Of a stretch of DNA of 35,208 nucleotides, positions 24,475 through 32,211 are shown one piece after another. A model generated the notes under the pieces. It made no database searches, was not told the DNA's origin, and saw nothing but the letters and a program-made list of their open reading frames with translations. Numbering within the stretch: position 1 is the first letter of the stretch; the number at the start of each line of letters is the position of its first letter. This DNA is from CAYTWW01 sp043801855 (GTDB taxonomy: Archaea > Nanobdellota > Nanobdellia > Woesearchaeales > GW2011-AR15): contig JAZDLQ010000064.1 of assembly GCA_043801855.1 (NCBI GenBank), positions 1 to 35,208 on the forward strand, in the 5' to 3' direction. The position numbers and the translations under genes were made by a program.

Positions 24475-24484
24475 TATTTATAAA
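24475..24484 (-). promoter_or_regulatory. TATA box of the 506-aa protein gene
   Basis: TTTATAAATA on the minus strand is centred 25 bp from the chosen ATG at 24454. Confidence 0.5.
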
Positions 24485-24601
24485 TATTACTAAATCATAG
24501 TAGTAACAAAATTGTAAAGTTGAAATTCCAATATCAACGCACACACATTAAAGTGCATTTGAATAACACTTATATACTAGAAAATATTGATAGAATTATA
24601 T

Positions 24602-26467
24602 ATGGGAAATAAGAAAGGGTTTACATCATTGAGAGCTTTGGTTTATTTTTTTATTCCTGCATTTATTATTTTAATATTAATTCTCTGGCACGCAACATTT
24701 GGCTTTTTCGGAGTTTTAAGCCCTATTGACAGGGATTATTCTCTTAGCGGAACAACTGTTAATGTTGAAATAAATAGCAATGGAACAGTATTTCTTCATG
24801 AAGATATTAATTATTATCTTAAGGGCTGCTTTTATGAATTATACAGGACACACGGAATAGCAAGGCCTTTAGAGTATGACATTATCAAAGGCAATGTGCC
24901 GGATGAGCCGTATATCGAGCAAATATCGGCAAGCTGTCAACCAGGTTGCATTGTATATGACCGGCAAAATGAGATTGCCGGAAATATGGGGTTAACATGT
25001 GACCAGAATGCTCAGTTCTTAATCGACTATTCTGTAAATAGAGGAATTGTTTTAGGCAGGGATTTTGCAGAGTTTCACTATAAGATCTGGGGAGACGACT
25101 GGAAAAAAAAGCTTGATTCACTTGACGGAGAGATAACTCTTCCGATGAGTGCAGATGATGATGTCTTAGTATATTTCAATCCTGCAGGACTAATAAAATA
25201 TTCTGTTTCGGAAAACAAGATAAAATTTAGCAGTAAAAATATCCGACAGTATGTAGAAGTAAGAATACTTATGCCAAAAAATAAATTTAGTGAAAATAGC
25301 AATTTTATAAAAGAGAATGACCTTAAAAAACAGGAAATAGTTAACACACAAAATTCTTATTATCTTGCATTTGTAATTGTAAATATTCTTGCAATAGCAG
25401 CAGGAATCGGAATTATTTTTTCCTTAACTTATTTTCCTTTCAGTTTATATAAAAAACATGGAGTTGAACCTGATATTGCTTATAATGCAATGTATGAAAG
25501 AGAGCCTGTTTCAGGAATCAAGCCATATGTTGTCAATTCGCTTTGCGCAAATGCAACAGGAGATACTGATAAAAACGCGCTGACTGCAACTCTTCTTGAT
25601 CTTGTCAGAAGAAAGCATATTGAACTTAAAGAAACACCTAAAAAGAACAGAGGAATATTTGAGAGGCAAGATGCAAAAGATGTTTTGCTTATATTTAAGG
25701 TGAATAATAGAGATAGCTTATCTGCTCCTGAAAAGCTCGTGTATTATTACTTCAGAAAGTTTGCCGATGATGAGCAAAAGTTATATTGGTCTATATTTTT
25801 AGCGAAGCTTAAAAAAACTGCTGCTGCAAAAGAATTTGTAAAACTCCAGGAAGATTTTGAAAAGTCTGTAGATAATGACTATGATATTAAGAAATATTTC
25901 AATGAAAAAGGCAATATTGAATTCAAGCTTTTTTGCGGATTAATAATTGCCTTGTCAGTTGCGCTTTTTATTGTTTTTGGAATTATAAATAGCGCCAGAA
26001 ATTTCCCTATACTTAACTACTTTCATTTTATTGTTCTGATTTCAGTACCACTCGGAATAGCCGGGCTTTTTGTGCCAAGGAATGTTTTTGGAAGATTCAC
26101 AAAAGAAGGCTATTTTATCTATAAAAAATCAATGAATTACAAGAGATTCATGACAGACTTAACTCTGCTTAAAAAATATCCGCCAGCATCAATTGCAATA
26201 TGGGAAGAGCAGCTTGTTTATGCAACACTATTTGGCGTTGCAGATAAAGTCTTGGCTGCGATGAAAACAACAGTCAAAGAAGAAGATATGCATAGTAGCG
26301 GGCTTTATCCTTTGTACCGCTATTCAAGCTTAAGTTATTTGAATAGTTCGTATTCTGTTGCGAGCAGCACAATCTCTTCTTCCAGCAGAGGAGGCTCATC
26401 AGGCGGTTTCCATGGCGGAGGAGGAGTAGGCGGCGGGTTTGGCGGTGGAGGAGGAGGCGCAAGATAG
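24602..26467 (+). CDS. DUF2207-like membrane protein with glycine-rich tail
   Basis: A 621-aa membrane protein of the DUF2207/YciQ type. There is an N-terminal membrane helix (LRALVYFFIPAFIILILILW) and an extracytoplasmic beta domain (about residues 45-230: VNVEINSNGTVFLHEDINYY). A second helix (about 255-280) leads to a cytoplasmic part with NSLCANATGDTDKNALTATL. Two close membrane helices follow (about 450-500), and the hallmark C-terminus is GGFHGGGGVGGGFGGGGGGA. The family is widespread, without a known reaction. The start ATG at 24602 is preferred over TTG 24587, since the helix then begins with a basic MGNKKG. Confidence 0.85.
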   Translation: MGNKKGFTSLRALVYFFIPAFIILILILWHATFGFFGVLSPIDRDYSLSGTTVNVEINSNGTVFLHEDINYYLKGCFYELYRTHGIARPLEYDIIKGNVPDEPYIEQISASCQPGCIVYDRQNEIAGNMGLTCDQNAQFLIDYSVNRGIVLGRDFAEFHYKIWGDDWKKKLDSLDGEITLPMSADDDVLVYFNPAGLIKYSVSENKIKFSSKNIRQYVEVRILMPKNKFSENSNFIKENDLKKQEIVNTQNSYYLAFVIVNILAIAAGIGIIFSLTYFPFSLYKKHGVEPDIAYNAMYEREPVSGIKPYVVNSLCANATGDTDKNALTATLLDLVRRKHIELKETPKKNRGIFERQDAKDVLLIFKVNNRDSLSAPEKLVYYYFRKFADDEQKLYWSIFLAKLKKTAAAKEFVKLQEDFEKSVDNDYDIKKYFNEKGNIEFKLFCGLIIALSVALFIVFGIINSARNFPILNYFHFIVLISVPLGIAGLFVPRNVFGRFTKEGYFIYKKSMNYKRFMTDLTLLKKYPPASIAIWEEQLVYATLFGVADKVLAAMKTTVKEEDMHSSGLYPLYRYSSLSYLNSSYSVASSTISSSSRGGSSGGFHGGGGVGGGFGGGGGGAR

Positions 26468-26476
26468 TAGACTTAA

Positions 26477-27319
26477 CTAATTCTTAATATTCAATAAAAA
26501 ACTAGTCACAAACACTATTAAAAAGTTCATTAGAATTTCATTAGGAATTATATGAAAAATAAAGTTGAGATAAAATCCTCCGCCCAAAATTACGATTAAA
26601 AAAAGGCCAAACCAGGGCTTTATCTGCTCATCTGAATATTTTGAAACAAGCACACAGATATGCTCTTTTAATTGTTTGATTCTGTCGCTAAAAGATTGGT
26701 GTTTTCCAGGTATAGGTATTAATTCAAATATATATACTGCATTTGAAACCAAAAATAAAAAAACCATTCCTGTCAGGAAAATATCAATCGGGCTGTAGCT
26801 TGTAATTTCCGCTTCATTAAAGAAAAAGCTCATTGCGCCAAACGAAAATTTAAAAATAATCAGACTAATATTCATTATCAGAAACCATATGTAAAGCAAG
26901 AGCTTTGATGCAAAATTTAGCTTATTTACAGAAAAAGTAATATACAAAACAGCAAGTGTTGGCAGGGTTATTGCAAGCAATATAAAGTTTCTCCATATCA
27001 TCAGGTAAGTTGCAACTAGATTGATTAAAATGATATTAAATAAAAGAAGCGTTCTCTCGTCAATAACAGGAAGTATTTCTTTTTTGAAATAAATTGAAAA
27101 TAAAAAAGCAAAATAAAGAAAGCAAAAAAGAATGTGCATGTATAGATTGTAGTTACTTTCATGCTTTCCGGGAGTTAGTCCAACTAGGCTAATTGCAAGC
27201 CCAAACAGCAGCATCTTATAATCCTTAAGAATCTTTTTTCCAAGCAGTACAACTGCCTGAGTAAGGATGCCTGCACCAAAAACCAGCGAGAGTGCAAGAG
27301 GAGTCAGCATGTAAAGCAA
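26477..27319 (-). CDS. Polytopic membrane protein of unknown function
   Basis: A 280-aa protein with about eight to nine hydrophobic segments (from MLTPLALSLVFGAGILTQAV to the C-terminal ILMNFLIVFVTSFLLNIKN). One basic loop, GKHQSFSDRIKQLKEHIC, lies near residue 200. No family motif is recognised. An ATG three codons in (27310) is an alternative start. The paired-hairpin repeat copy 2 lies 50 bp upstream in the orientation of this gene, the same arrangement as copy 1 and the SIMPL gene. Its stop is 9 bp from the DUF2207-like gene's stop. Confidence 0.72.
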   Translation of the reverse strand: MLYMLTPLALSLVFGAGILTQAVVLLGKKILKDYKMLLFGLAISLVGLTPGKHESNYNLYMHILFCFLYFAFLFSIYFKKEILPVIDERTLLLFNIILINLVATYLMIWRNFILLAITLPTLAVLYITFSVNKLNFASKLLLYIWFLIMNISLIIFKFSFGAMSFFFNEAEITSYSPIDIFLTGMVFLFLVSNAVYIFELIPIPGKHQSFSDRIKQLKEHICVLVSKYSDEQIKPWFGLFLIVILGGGFYLNFIFHIIPNEILMNFLIVFVTSFLLNIKN

Positions 27320-27372
27320 GTAAAATATTGGAGTTAAAAAACTTTATTGTAAAAACTATCTGTGAATAAAAC

Positions 27373-27464
27373 TATAGGGAGCGCACGAAATATTCGTAAA
27401 AATATTTATTTGCGCTCCAATATATCGTGCGCATTAATAATTTTGATTATACTGTGCGCACGCT
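27373..27464 (-). repeat. Paired-hairpin repeat, copy 2
   Basis: In minus orientation this aligns along its whole length with copy 1 (177-266). Hairpin 1 is CGTGCGCA/TGCGCACG (27455-27462 with 27426-27433), the spacer ATATATT is identical, and hairpin 2 is GGAGCGCA/TGCGCTCC (27411-27418 with 27378-27385). The stems are the same and the loops vary. It lies just after the stop of the hybrid kinase gene and upstream of the 26477-27319 gene. Confidence 0.85.
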
Positions 27465-27475
27465 ATAAAAAAGCG

Positions 27476-29398
27476 TTATGCATATCTCGCATTATGCTCC
27501 TTAATCATGCTAACTATTATTCCATCAATATCAAATATTTTAAGCCTATTCAGCATAGGATATTTTGTATTCCATTCTAATCTTATAGGTGTACCTGAAT
27601 ACAGGCATATTCCATTGTCTCTTGGCAATCCAAGACTCTCCAAATGTTTAACCGTCTGTTGACAGGCTTCTGTTTCTTCAGTATTGCCGTAAAGATGCAA
27701 ATCAACAAGAGCAAGAAAGTAATCTGCATTCGTTTGGCTTAGCCTAGCTGCATTAAATACTGTTTTGGCTTCTTCATATCCTCTTGCAGTAATTATTTCA
27801 AGTTCTACACCATCCGGCACAAAATATTTGGGGCGCTTTTCTGCTCTTTTAAGGTAAATTTTGTCATCATCTACAATCAGCAGGCACATTTTTTTAATTG
27901 GTTTGTCAGGTAGATTATATTGCCCATACATAGGATATTTGATTAAAAAAGACGAGCCAGTAGTATCTGAGCGCTCCAGGCTTGCGCTAAATCCAAACTC
28001 ACTGCTCAGGTCTTTAACATATGCAAGGCCAGAACCTAAATGCAATGGTTTTGTTGTATAGCCACTTAACCATATTTTTGCTTGATCGGATGGAGAAATG
28101 CCATGGCCGCAATCCAAAACTCTAAAGCCATAATCTGTTCCGTCTGAAAATACAGAGAGTGTTATTTCACTTCCATCGCTGCTTGCATCAATAGCATTTT
28201 TAACTATCTCCACAAGAGCTTCTTCGACTGCGCTTGTGACCACTATTTTTCTTAAATCATCTGACGAATAATCAATTTTGAGCGTTATATTTTTATCAGC
28301 AAGTCTAGTCTTAACGCGGCTATCTAGCTCATAACAACATGTAGAGATTGTTTTTTCAGTTCCAAATTGCGAAAGAGGATTATTTAGGTATCGAATGCTT
28401 CTGTGCGCAGATTCTATTTGAGCATTTAAACTCTCTAGCGGACTGCTTTCCCATGTTATATAATAAGGTGTACCGGAAAATGCCTCTGCAAATTGTGAAG
28501 AGTGGTTAGCTAAATCAGAAACAGTCATCCTTAATGCTGTGAGGTTATTTGCTAATCCATGATAATAATTTCTATCAAGTACTGCTCCAGTATTAAACGA
28601 TAAAATTCTTTCAGCAGCTTTCCTGAATAATTCATCTAGTTCTGTTTGATTGCTAAATTTTGGTCTGTTTTCAATATATGCAGCATTCAGTTGTTCGAAA
28701 ACAACTCCAATTGTTGATAATGCAGTGCCAAGTTCTGTAGATATAGCATATGTCTCTTTCAACCTGCTGTCAAATAGTCCGGTTCTTATTTGTTCAACTC
28801 TTAGAAGCTCTTCCTGTGCATCATTTTCGGATTTTTTAATCATATAATCAATTTGAGTAAAAAGGCCTTCTAAAAAACCAGAGTTTGCTGATTTTGGAAA
28901 TGCCATCATGTTTATTGATAAAAACTGGCTTGCAAATTCATAGTAAGCTTGAGCTGTTACAGAGCTGGTCAGCATAATTTTCGGAATATTTAATGGCGGA
29001 GCCTGCATAAGATAAGCAACAGTTAAAAAACCATTTGAGTCTTGCATGCTTAAATTTGGAAAACTACTAAACGGCATAGTTCTTAAAAACTCAATGCCTC
29101 CAGCAGTGTCTTCCATGATAATATCACTCAAAAGAAGATTTATTGCTTTCATGCCACCAATGCCACGGATTACTGCTATTGATTCTGATGCATTTCTTAC
29201 TGTTAGAACATTATATCCACAATCTCTCAGATAATCAGCAATTAAGTCTCTATATGTATTGTCATTTTCAGCATATAGTATTGTTCCCTTTTTTTTAGGG
29301 TCAATTTGTCCGCAAGAATATTTTCCACTCTCAGATTCTATTATAATTTCTTCAATTCCATGCGTTTCCGTCTTATTTATACTTACACTTAATGCCAT
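27476..29398 (-). CDS. Hybrid sensor kinase: REC - histidine kinase - REC
   Basis: A 640-aa soluble signalling protein. REC1 spans about residues 37-170: the acidic pair is E-N-D in ILYAENDN, phosphorylatable Asp in LLLSDIIMED, LTSS and FPKS. A helical stretch leads to a dimerisation helix with the phospho-acceptor His in YYHGLANNLTALRM (about 280). HATPase_c spans about 370-490 with N-box EALVEIVKNAIDAS, G1 DCGHGIS and G2 GSGLAYVKDL. A C-terminal REC2 from about 504 has LIVDDD, Asp in ALVDLHL and LYSGTP. No membrane segment, PAS or sensor domain is seen, so input must come through REC1. Output may pass to REC2 or a separate partner. Confidence 0.88.
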   Translation of the reverse strand: MALSVSINKTETHGIEEIIIESESGKYSCGQIDPKKKGTILYAENDNTYRDLIADYLRDCGYNVLTVRNASESIAVIRGIGGMKAINLLLSDIIMEDTAGGIEFLRTMPFSSFPNLSMQDSNGFLTVAYLMQAPPLNIPKIMLTSSVTAQAYYEFASQFLSINMMAFPKSANSGFLEGLFTQIDYMIKKSENDAQEELLRVEQIRTGLFDSRLKETYAISTELGTALSTIGVVFEQLNAAYIENRPKFSNQTELDELFRKAAERILSFNTGAVLDRNYYHGLANNLTALRMTVSDLANHSSQFAEAFSGTPYYITWESSPLESLNAQIESAHRSIRYLNNPLSQFGTEKTISTCCYELDSRVKTRLADKNITLKIDYSSDDLRKIVVTSAVEEALVEIVKNAIDASSDGSEITLSVFSDGTDYGFRVLDCGHGISPSDQAKIWLSGYTTKPLHLGSGLAYVKDLSSEFGFSASLERSDTTGSSFLIKYPMYGQYNLPDKPIKKMCLLIVDDDKIYLKRAEKRPKYFVPDGVELEIITARGYEEAKTVFNAARLSQTNADYFLALVDLHLYGNTEETEACQQTVKHLESLGLPRDNGICLYSGTPIRLEWNTKYPMLNRLKIFDIDGIIVSMIKEHNARYA

Positions 29399-29652
29399 TT
29401 GCTAGCTCAACATACTAATATAGAAAACTTTGCAAAAATCATGTTTTATATAAAGAGCAAAAGCTCTCTCGACGTTAAAAACACGTTGCAAAGTGATCTA
29501 TTAGAAGTTTGCAGGTTTTTTGCAAACTTCTCTATACTTATAATTCTCATTGTTGAACGAATTTTATATATAAACATTACTATTTTAATTACTTAAAAGT
29601 AGTTTAACAATAATATTTTTAAATAGGCAGTTTTTTCTTTAGAGAAGAAGAA
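29399..29652. other. Intergenic region with hairpins and rpl15e promoter
   Basis: It contains two hairpins: AGAGC-AAAA-GCTCT (about 29455-29468) and a strong AGAAGTTTGCA...TGCAAACTTCT (about 29504-29532). There is also a TATA box ATATTTTTAAATA (about 29615-29627) that would start transcription near 29650. The rest is AT-rich with no gene that I can support. Confidence 0.5.
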
Positions 29653-29694
29653 ATGTGGGACTTGTTCCTATCGCGGGCAGCCCGAATCTTATAA
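29653..29694 (+). CDS. Possible upstream peptide in the rpl15e leader
   Basis: A 13-codon frame MWDLFLSRAARIL begins at an ATG about 31 bp from the TATA centre and ends in TAA at the Shine-Dalgarno of rpl15e (AAGGTGAT, 29693-29700). Its middle is markedly GC-rich, with a CGGG-CAG-CCCG hairpin, unlike the flanks. Whether it is translated or is a structured leader cannot be decided. Confidence 0.3.
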   Translation: MWDLFLSRAARIL

Positions 29695-29705
29695 GGTGAT
29701 ATAAA

Positions 29706-30284
29706 TTGGGAATATACAAGTATATTAGCGAAAAATGGAAAAATCCAAGGGTAGGCCTTGGTGATTTATGGCAGACAAGGCTTGTTGAATGGAGAAAAGA
29801 GCCTGTAACTGTGCGAATCGAGCACCCGACAAGGCTTGATAAGGCAAGAGCTCTTGGCTTTAAGGCCAAAGAAGGCTATATAATTGTACGCCAAAGAGTT
29901 GAAAAAGGTGGAAGGCAAAGGCCAAAAATAAGAAAAGCAAGAAGATCAAAAGCAAGAAGGCAAAGGAAAATTGTCGGCTTGAATTACCAATCAATCGCAG
30001 AAAGAAGGGCAAATAGGAAATACGTCAATTGTGAAGTATTGAATAGCTATTGGGTAGCTGAAGACGCGCTTCACATATGGCACGAAGTTATCTTAGTTGA
30101 CAAAGCTCATCCTGCAATACTAGCTGATCGGAAAATCAAATGGGTTGCATTCCCTCAGAACAGGGCAAGGGCATTCAGAGGATTGACTTCAGCTGCTAGG
30201 AAGAGCAGAGGACTGCGGAACAAAGGCAAAGGAAGCGAAAAATCAAGGCCAAGCCTAAGGTCTCACGGAAGACGAGCGCATTAA
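29706..30284 (+). CDS. rpl15e: Ribosomal protein L15e
   Basis: A 192-aa archaeal/eukaryotic large-subunit protein. Hallmarks are MGIYKYISEKWKNP, LWQTRLVEWRKEP, RLDKARALGFKAKEGYI, the very basic RPKIRKARRSKARRQ, and GLNYQSIAERRANRKYVNCE with VLNSYWVAEDALHIWHEVI. It binds 23S rRNA. The TTG start follows AAGGTGAT by about 6 bp and gives exactly the conserved N-terminus. No bacterial counterpart exists, which supports an archaeal host. The tRNA-Thr locus follows about 55 bp downstream. Confidence 0.97.
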   Translation: MGIYKYISEKWKNPRVGLGDLWQTRLVEWRKEPVTVRIEHPTRLDKARALGFKAKEGYIIVRQRVEKGGRQRPKIRKARRSKARRQRKIVGLNYQSIAERRANRKYVNCEVLNSYWVAEDALHIWHEVILVDKAHPAILADRKIKWVAFPQNRARAFRGLTSAARKSRGLRNKGKGSEKSRPSLRSHGRRAH

Positions 30285-30308
30285 ATTTTTTTCTTTTTAT
30301 ATATAACA

Positions 30309-30319
30309 TTTTTATATTT
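30309..30319 (+). promoter_or_regulatory. TATA box of the tRNA-Thr locus
   Basis: TTTTTATATTT is centred 26 bp before the first base of the truncated tRNA copy (30341). The intact tRNA-Thr further on has only a weak TTTATG element at about 30448, so both are probably transcribed from here. Confidence 0.5.
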
Positions 30320-30340
30320 GTGAAAAATCACACTAAACAT

Positions 30341-30430
30341 GCCTCTGTAGCTCAGTACTAACGCGGAATGCTTTCGCCCATTCAAAGCGAAGTGGGACAT
30401 TCGCCCTCAAAAAACGGGCATCAATCCCAC
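30341..30430 (+). pseudogene. Truncated tRNA-Thr 5' end followed by hairpin sequence
   Basis: The bases GCCTCTGTAGCTCAGT (30341-30356) repeat the first 16 bases of the intact tRNA-Thr at 30484-30499. After that the sequence diverges and lacks a matching acceptor strand. It contains GAATG/CATTC and a nested hairpin GTGGGA...TCCCAC with GCCC...GGGC inside (about 30392-30430). It cannot form a tRNA and looks like the remnant of an insertion or duplication. Confidence 0.7.
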
Positions 30431-30483
30431 AAAACGATGATAAAAGGTTTATGTTGTTTTTCCGTCAAAAAACAAAAAAAAAT

Positions 30484-30555
30484 GCCTCTGTAGCTCAGTG
30501 GTAGAGCGCGTGCTTGGTAAGCACGAGGTCGCGAGTTCAATTCTCGCCAGAGGCT
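30484..30555 (+). tRNA. tRNA-Thr (GGT)
   Basis: A full 72-base cloverleaf. The acceptor is GCCTCTG/CAGAGGC, the D arm GCTC-AGTGGTA-GAGC, the anticodon arm CGTGC-TTGGTAA-GCACG (anticodon GGT, reading ACU and ACC), the T arm GCGAG-TTCAATT-CTCGC, and the discriminator T. All stems pair perfectly and no CCA is encoded. It decodes three of the four Thr codons in the candidate thrS leader peptide. Confidence 0.96.
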
Positions 30556-30597
30556 TGCATAAATTTATATATCTTGGACTATTTAACTATTATTTTA

Positions 30598-31146
30598 ATG
30601 GCTAAGCGTTTTTTATTAAAAAAACCAGATTCTAAAACTGTCAGAAAAGTATTTTTTTACATGCTAATATTATCCATAGCCTATCTCATCAACAGAAGGC
30701 TTTTTCTTATGGGTGTCTTTATTACAATTACTCTCCCTATCAAATTTTTAAAAACAATGGTGCCGATTCCAATTACACCCGAGCCTGTTGTTTTTTTTCC
30801 GATTGTTATGACACTACATTGGGGAATTCAATATTCTTTTTTATATCTGCTGCTAACTGTAATAATTTTTGATCTAATTATTGGAAGGTTTGGTGATCCA
30901 ACTATAGTTGCATTTTTTTTAATACTTGGTGTAAGCTCTCTTGGCGTTCCTCTAAGCCAAATAATCCCAGATACTTTTGTTTCAGGTATGGTGCTATCTT
31001 TTATTTATATGATTGTATACATTTTATTCAGGACAAGAGTATTAGGAATACCAATATTTGATGTTTTAAGCCCGGCAATATCATGCTTTATCTTTAATTT
31101 TCTTTACCTAAGCTTTTTTAGCACATTATTAAATCACATAATGTAG
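30598..31146 (+). CDS. Small polytopic membrane protein
   Basis: A 182-aa protein with a basic N-terminus (MAKRFLLKKPDSKTVRK) and five to six hydrophobic segments, including VVFFPIVMTLHWGIQYSFLY and FVSGMVLSFIYMIVYILF. The family is unrecognised; it has some feel of a substrate-specificity (ECF S-like) or MreD-like small membrane protein, but no motif decides. The frame is open back through the tRNA-Thr gene. The ATG at 30598 is chosen because a TATA box (TTTATATATC, 30564-30573) lies about 30 bp upstream. Confidence 0.7.
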   Translation: MAKRFLLKKPDSKTVRKVFFYMLILSIAYLINRRLFLMGVFITITLPIKFLKTMVPIPITPEPVVFFPIVMTLHWGIQYSFLYLLLTVIIFDLIIGRFGDPTIVAFFLILGVSSLGVPLSQIIPDTFVSGMVLSFIYMIVYILFRTRVLGIPIFDVLSPAISCFIFNFLYLSFFSTLLNHIM

Positions 31147-31214
31147 ATTGCAAACAAGCATTTTTCATGTCTTTTCCCAAAATAATTTAAACTTGTAGTT
31201 TTTTCAAGAATGTT

Positions 31215-31598
31215 ATGGCATCAGCATCAGATCTTGAAAGAGGAAAGTTTTTCGAGTACAAAAATGAATTATTCCAGGTAGTTAGAAAAGAGCTAGTTAA
31301 TTGCGGGACTCACTCTCATACAAAATTAAAGCTTGCGTGTACAGATCTAAAGGGAAAAAAGGACAAAACACTGACTCTTGGCCATAATGACCAGGTAGAT
31401 TTGGTCGAGATAATGAAAAAAACAGGAAATATTATCTCAAAAAGCGAGACAGGAGTTCAGGTAATGGATCCATTCACATATGAGACTCTTGATGCAAATT
31501 GCGATAAAGAGCTTCTTGAGACACTGAACGAAGGCGATGAAGTAGTTTTTGTCGAATACAAAAACGCAGTAACAGTAATTTCCAAAAAAAGAGCGTAG
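31215..31598 (+). CDS. aIF5A-like translation factor lacking the hypusine lysine
   Basis: A 127-aa homologue of archaeal IF5A/bacterial EF-P. An N-terminal KOW-like domain opens LERGKFFEYKNELFQVVRKE. A C-terminal OB fold contains GVQVMDPFTYETLD, which matches QIMDLQTYETLE of aIF5A. IF5A relieves ribosome stalling through a hypusine on a loop usually reading PGKHGxAK. Here the loop is CGTHSHTK, with Thr32 where the modified Lys should be. The factor must therefore act without hypusine or with another modification. A TATA-like AATTTAAAC lies about 30 bp upstream. The start ATG gives the normal length. Confidence 0.85.
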   Translation: MASASDLERGKFFEYKNELFQVVRKELVNCGTHSHTKLKLACTDLKGKKDKTLTLGHNDQVDLVEIMKKTGNIISKSETGVQVMDPFTYETLDANCDKELLETLNEGDEVVFVEYKNAVTVISKKRA

Positions 31599-31606
31599 AA
31601 TACAAA

Positions 31607-32092
31607 TTAGTCTTTTTCTTTTCTTATTTGCTGAAAATACCTTTGCTGTATTTCTTTATAATCTTCCTCTTCAACCTTGCCGAATTTGCCTGTTATTGCA
31701 GGATTTCCCAAGTCCAAATCAGGTATTTTTTTGCAGCCGTATTTATTGTAATATCCTTTTTTTTCAGTGTAGTATGTTTTATCATAATTCCTTTTTGAAG
31801 TATCGATTACTACAGCATAGCATTTAACATAAGAATTCTCTTTTGCATAATCATTACAAGGTATAGAAATTATGCGCTGCGGCTTTGATAGGTATCCGTT
31901 GAAATCGACAACAATTCTAAAATTACTTTGTGAATCATAATCAGGAGAAGAATAGTATCCGGGTGACTGTGTGGATACTTGTGTGGGTGCCTTTGAATCA
32001 TAATTGTAGCCATCGCTATATACCACAGTCATACCTGCTGTTGCACTGTATGCAAGCACAAGGAATAAGATTAAACATAAAATGTGTTTCAT
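31607..32092 (-). CDS. Secreted protein of unknown function
   Basis: A 161-aa protein with a clear signal peptide (MKHILCLILFLVLAYSATAG, cleavage after about residue 19). The mature part is Tyr- and Ser-rich and beta-like, with SNFRIVVDFNGYLSKPQRI, three Cys (SIPCNDYA, KCYAVV, YGCKK) and a charged C-terminal helix. No family is recognised. A TATA box (TTTATATAAA, 32110-32119) lies about 22 bp upstream, so the transcript is nearly leaderless. It converges with the IF5A-like gene. Confidence 0.75.
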   Translation of the reverse strand: MKHILCLILFLVLAYSATAGMTVVYSDGYNYDSKAPTQVSTQSPGYYSSPDYDSQSNFRIVVDFNGYLSKPQRIISIPCNDYAKENSYVKCYAVVIDTSKRNYDKTYYTEKKGYYNKYGCKKIPDLDLGNPAITGKFGKVEEEDYKEIQQRYFQQIRKEKD

Positions 32093-32157
32093 GTCATCTG
32101 AAAATAAGAGTTTATATAAAAAGGCAGTGTAAATTATATACTCACCAATTAGTAGTA

Positions 32158-32170
32158 ATATTTAAATATA
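32158..32170 (+). promoter_or_regulatory. TATA box of the 759-aa protein gene
   Basis: ATATTTAAATATA predicts a start near 32190, about 20 bp before the ATG at 32212. It argues against upstream starts in the same frame. Confidence 0.5.
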
Positions 32171-32211
32171 GGTCTCTTCTAAAGAGCATCCTAGCTAGAT
32201 TTATCTCTAAA

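Noticed and set aside
29504..29532. Strong hairpin AGAAGTTTGCA...TGCAAACTTCT as a fourth paired-hairpin copy
   Set aside because: The stem resembles hairpin 2 of copy 3, but the loop is only about 7 bases and the neighbouring hairpin is short, so the two-hairpin plan with long AT-rich loops is absent.
30341..30555. One intron-containing tRNA spanning both tRNA-Thr copies
   Set aside because: The downstream copy is complete by itself with all stems paired, and the upstream fragment has no matching 3' half.
31930..32211. N-terminal extension of the 759-aa protein
   Set aside because: It is antisense to the signal peptide region of the secreted-protein gene and lies upstream of the TATA box at 32158-32170.
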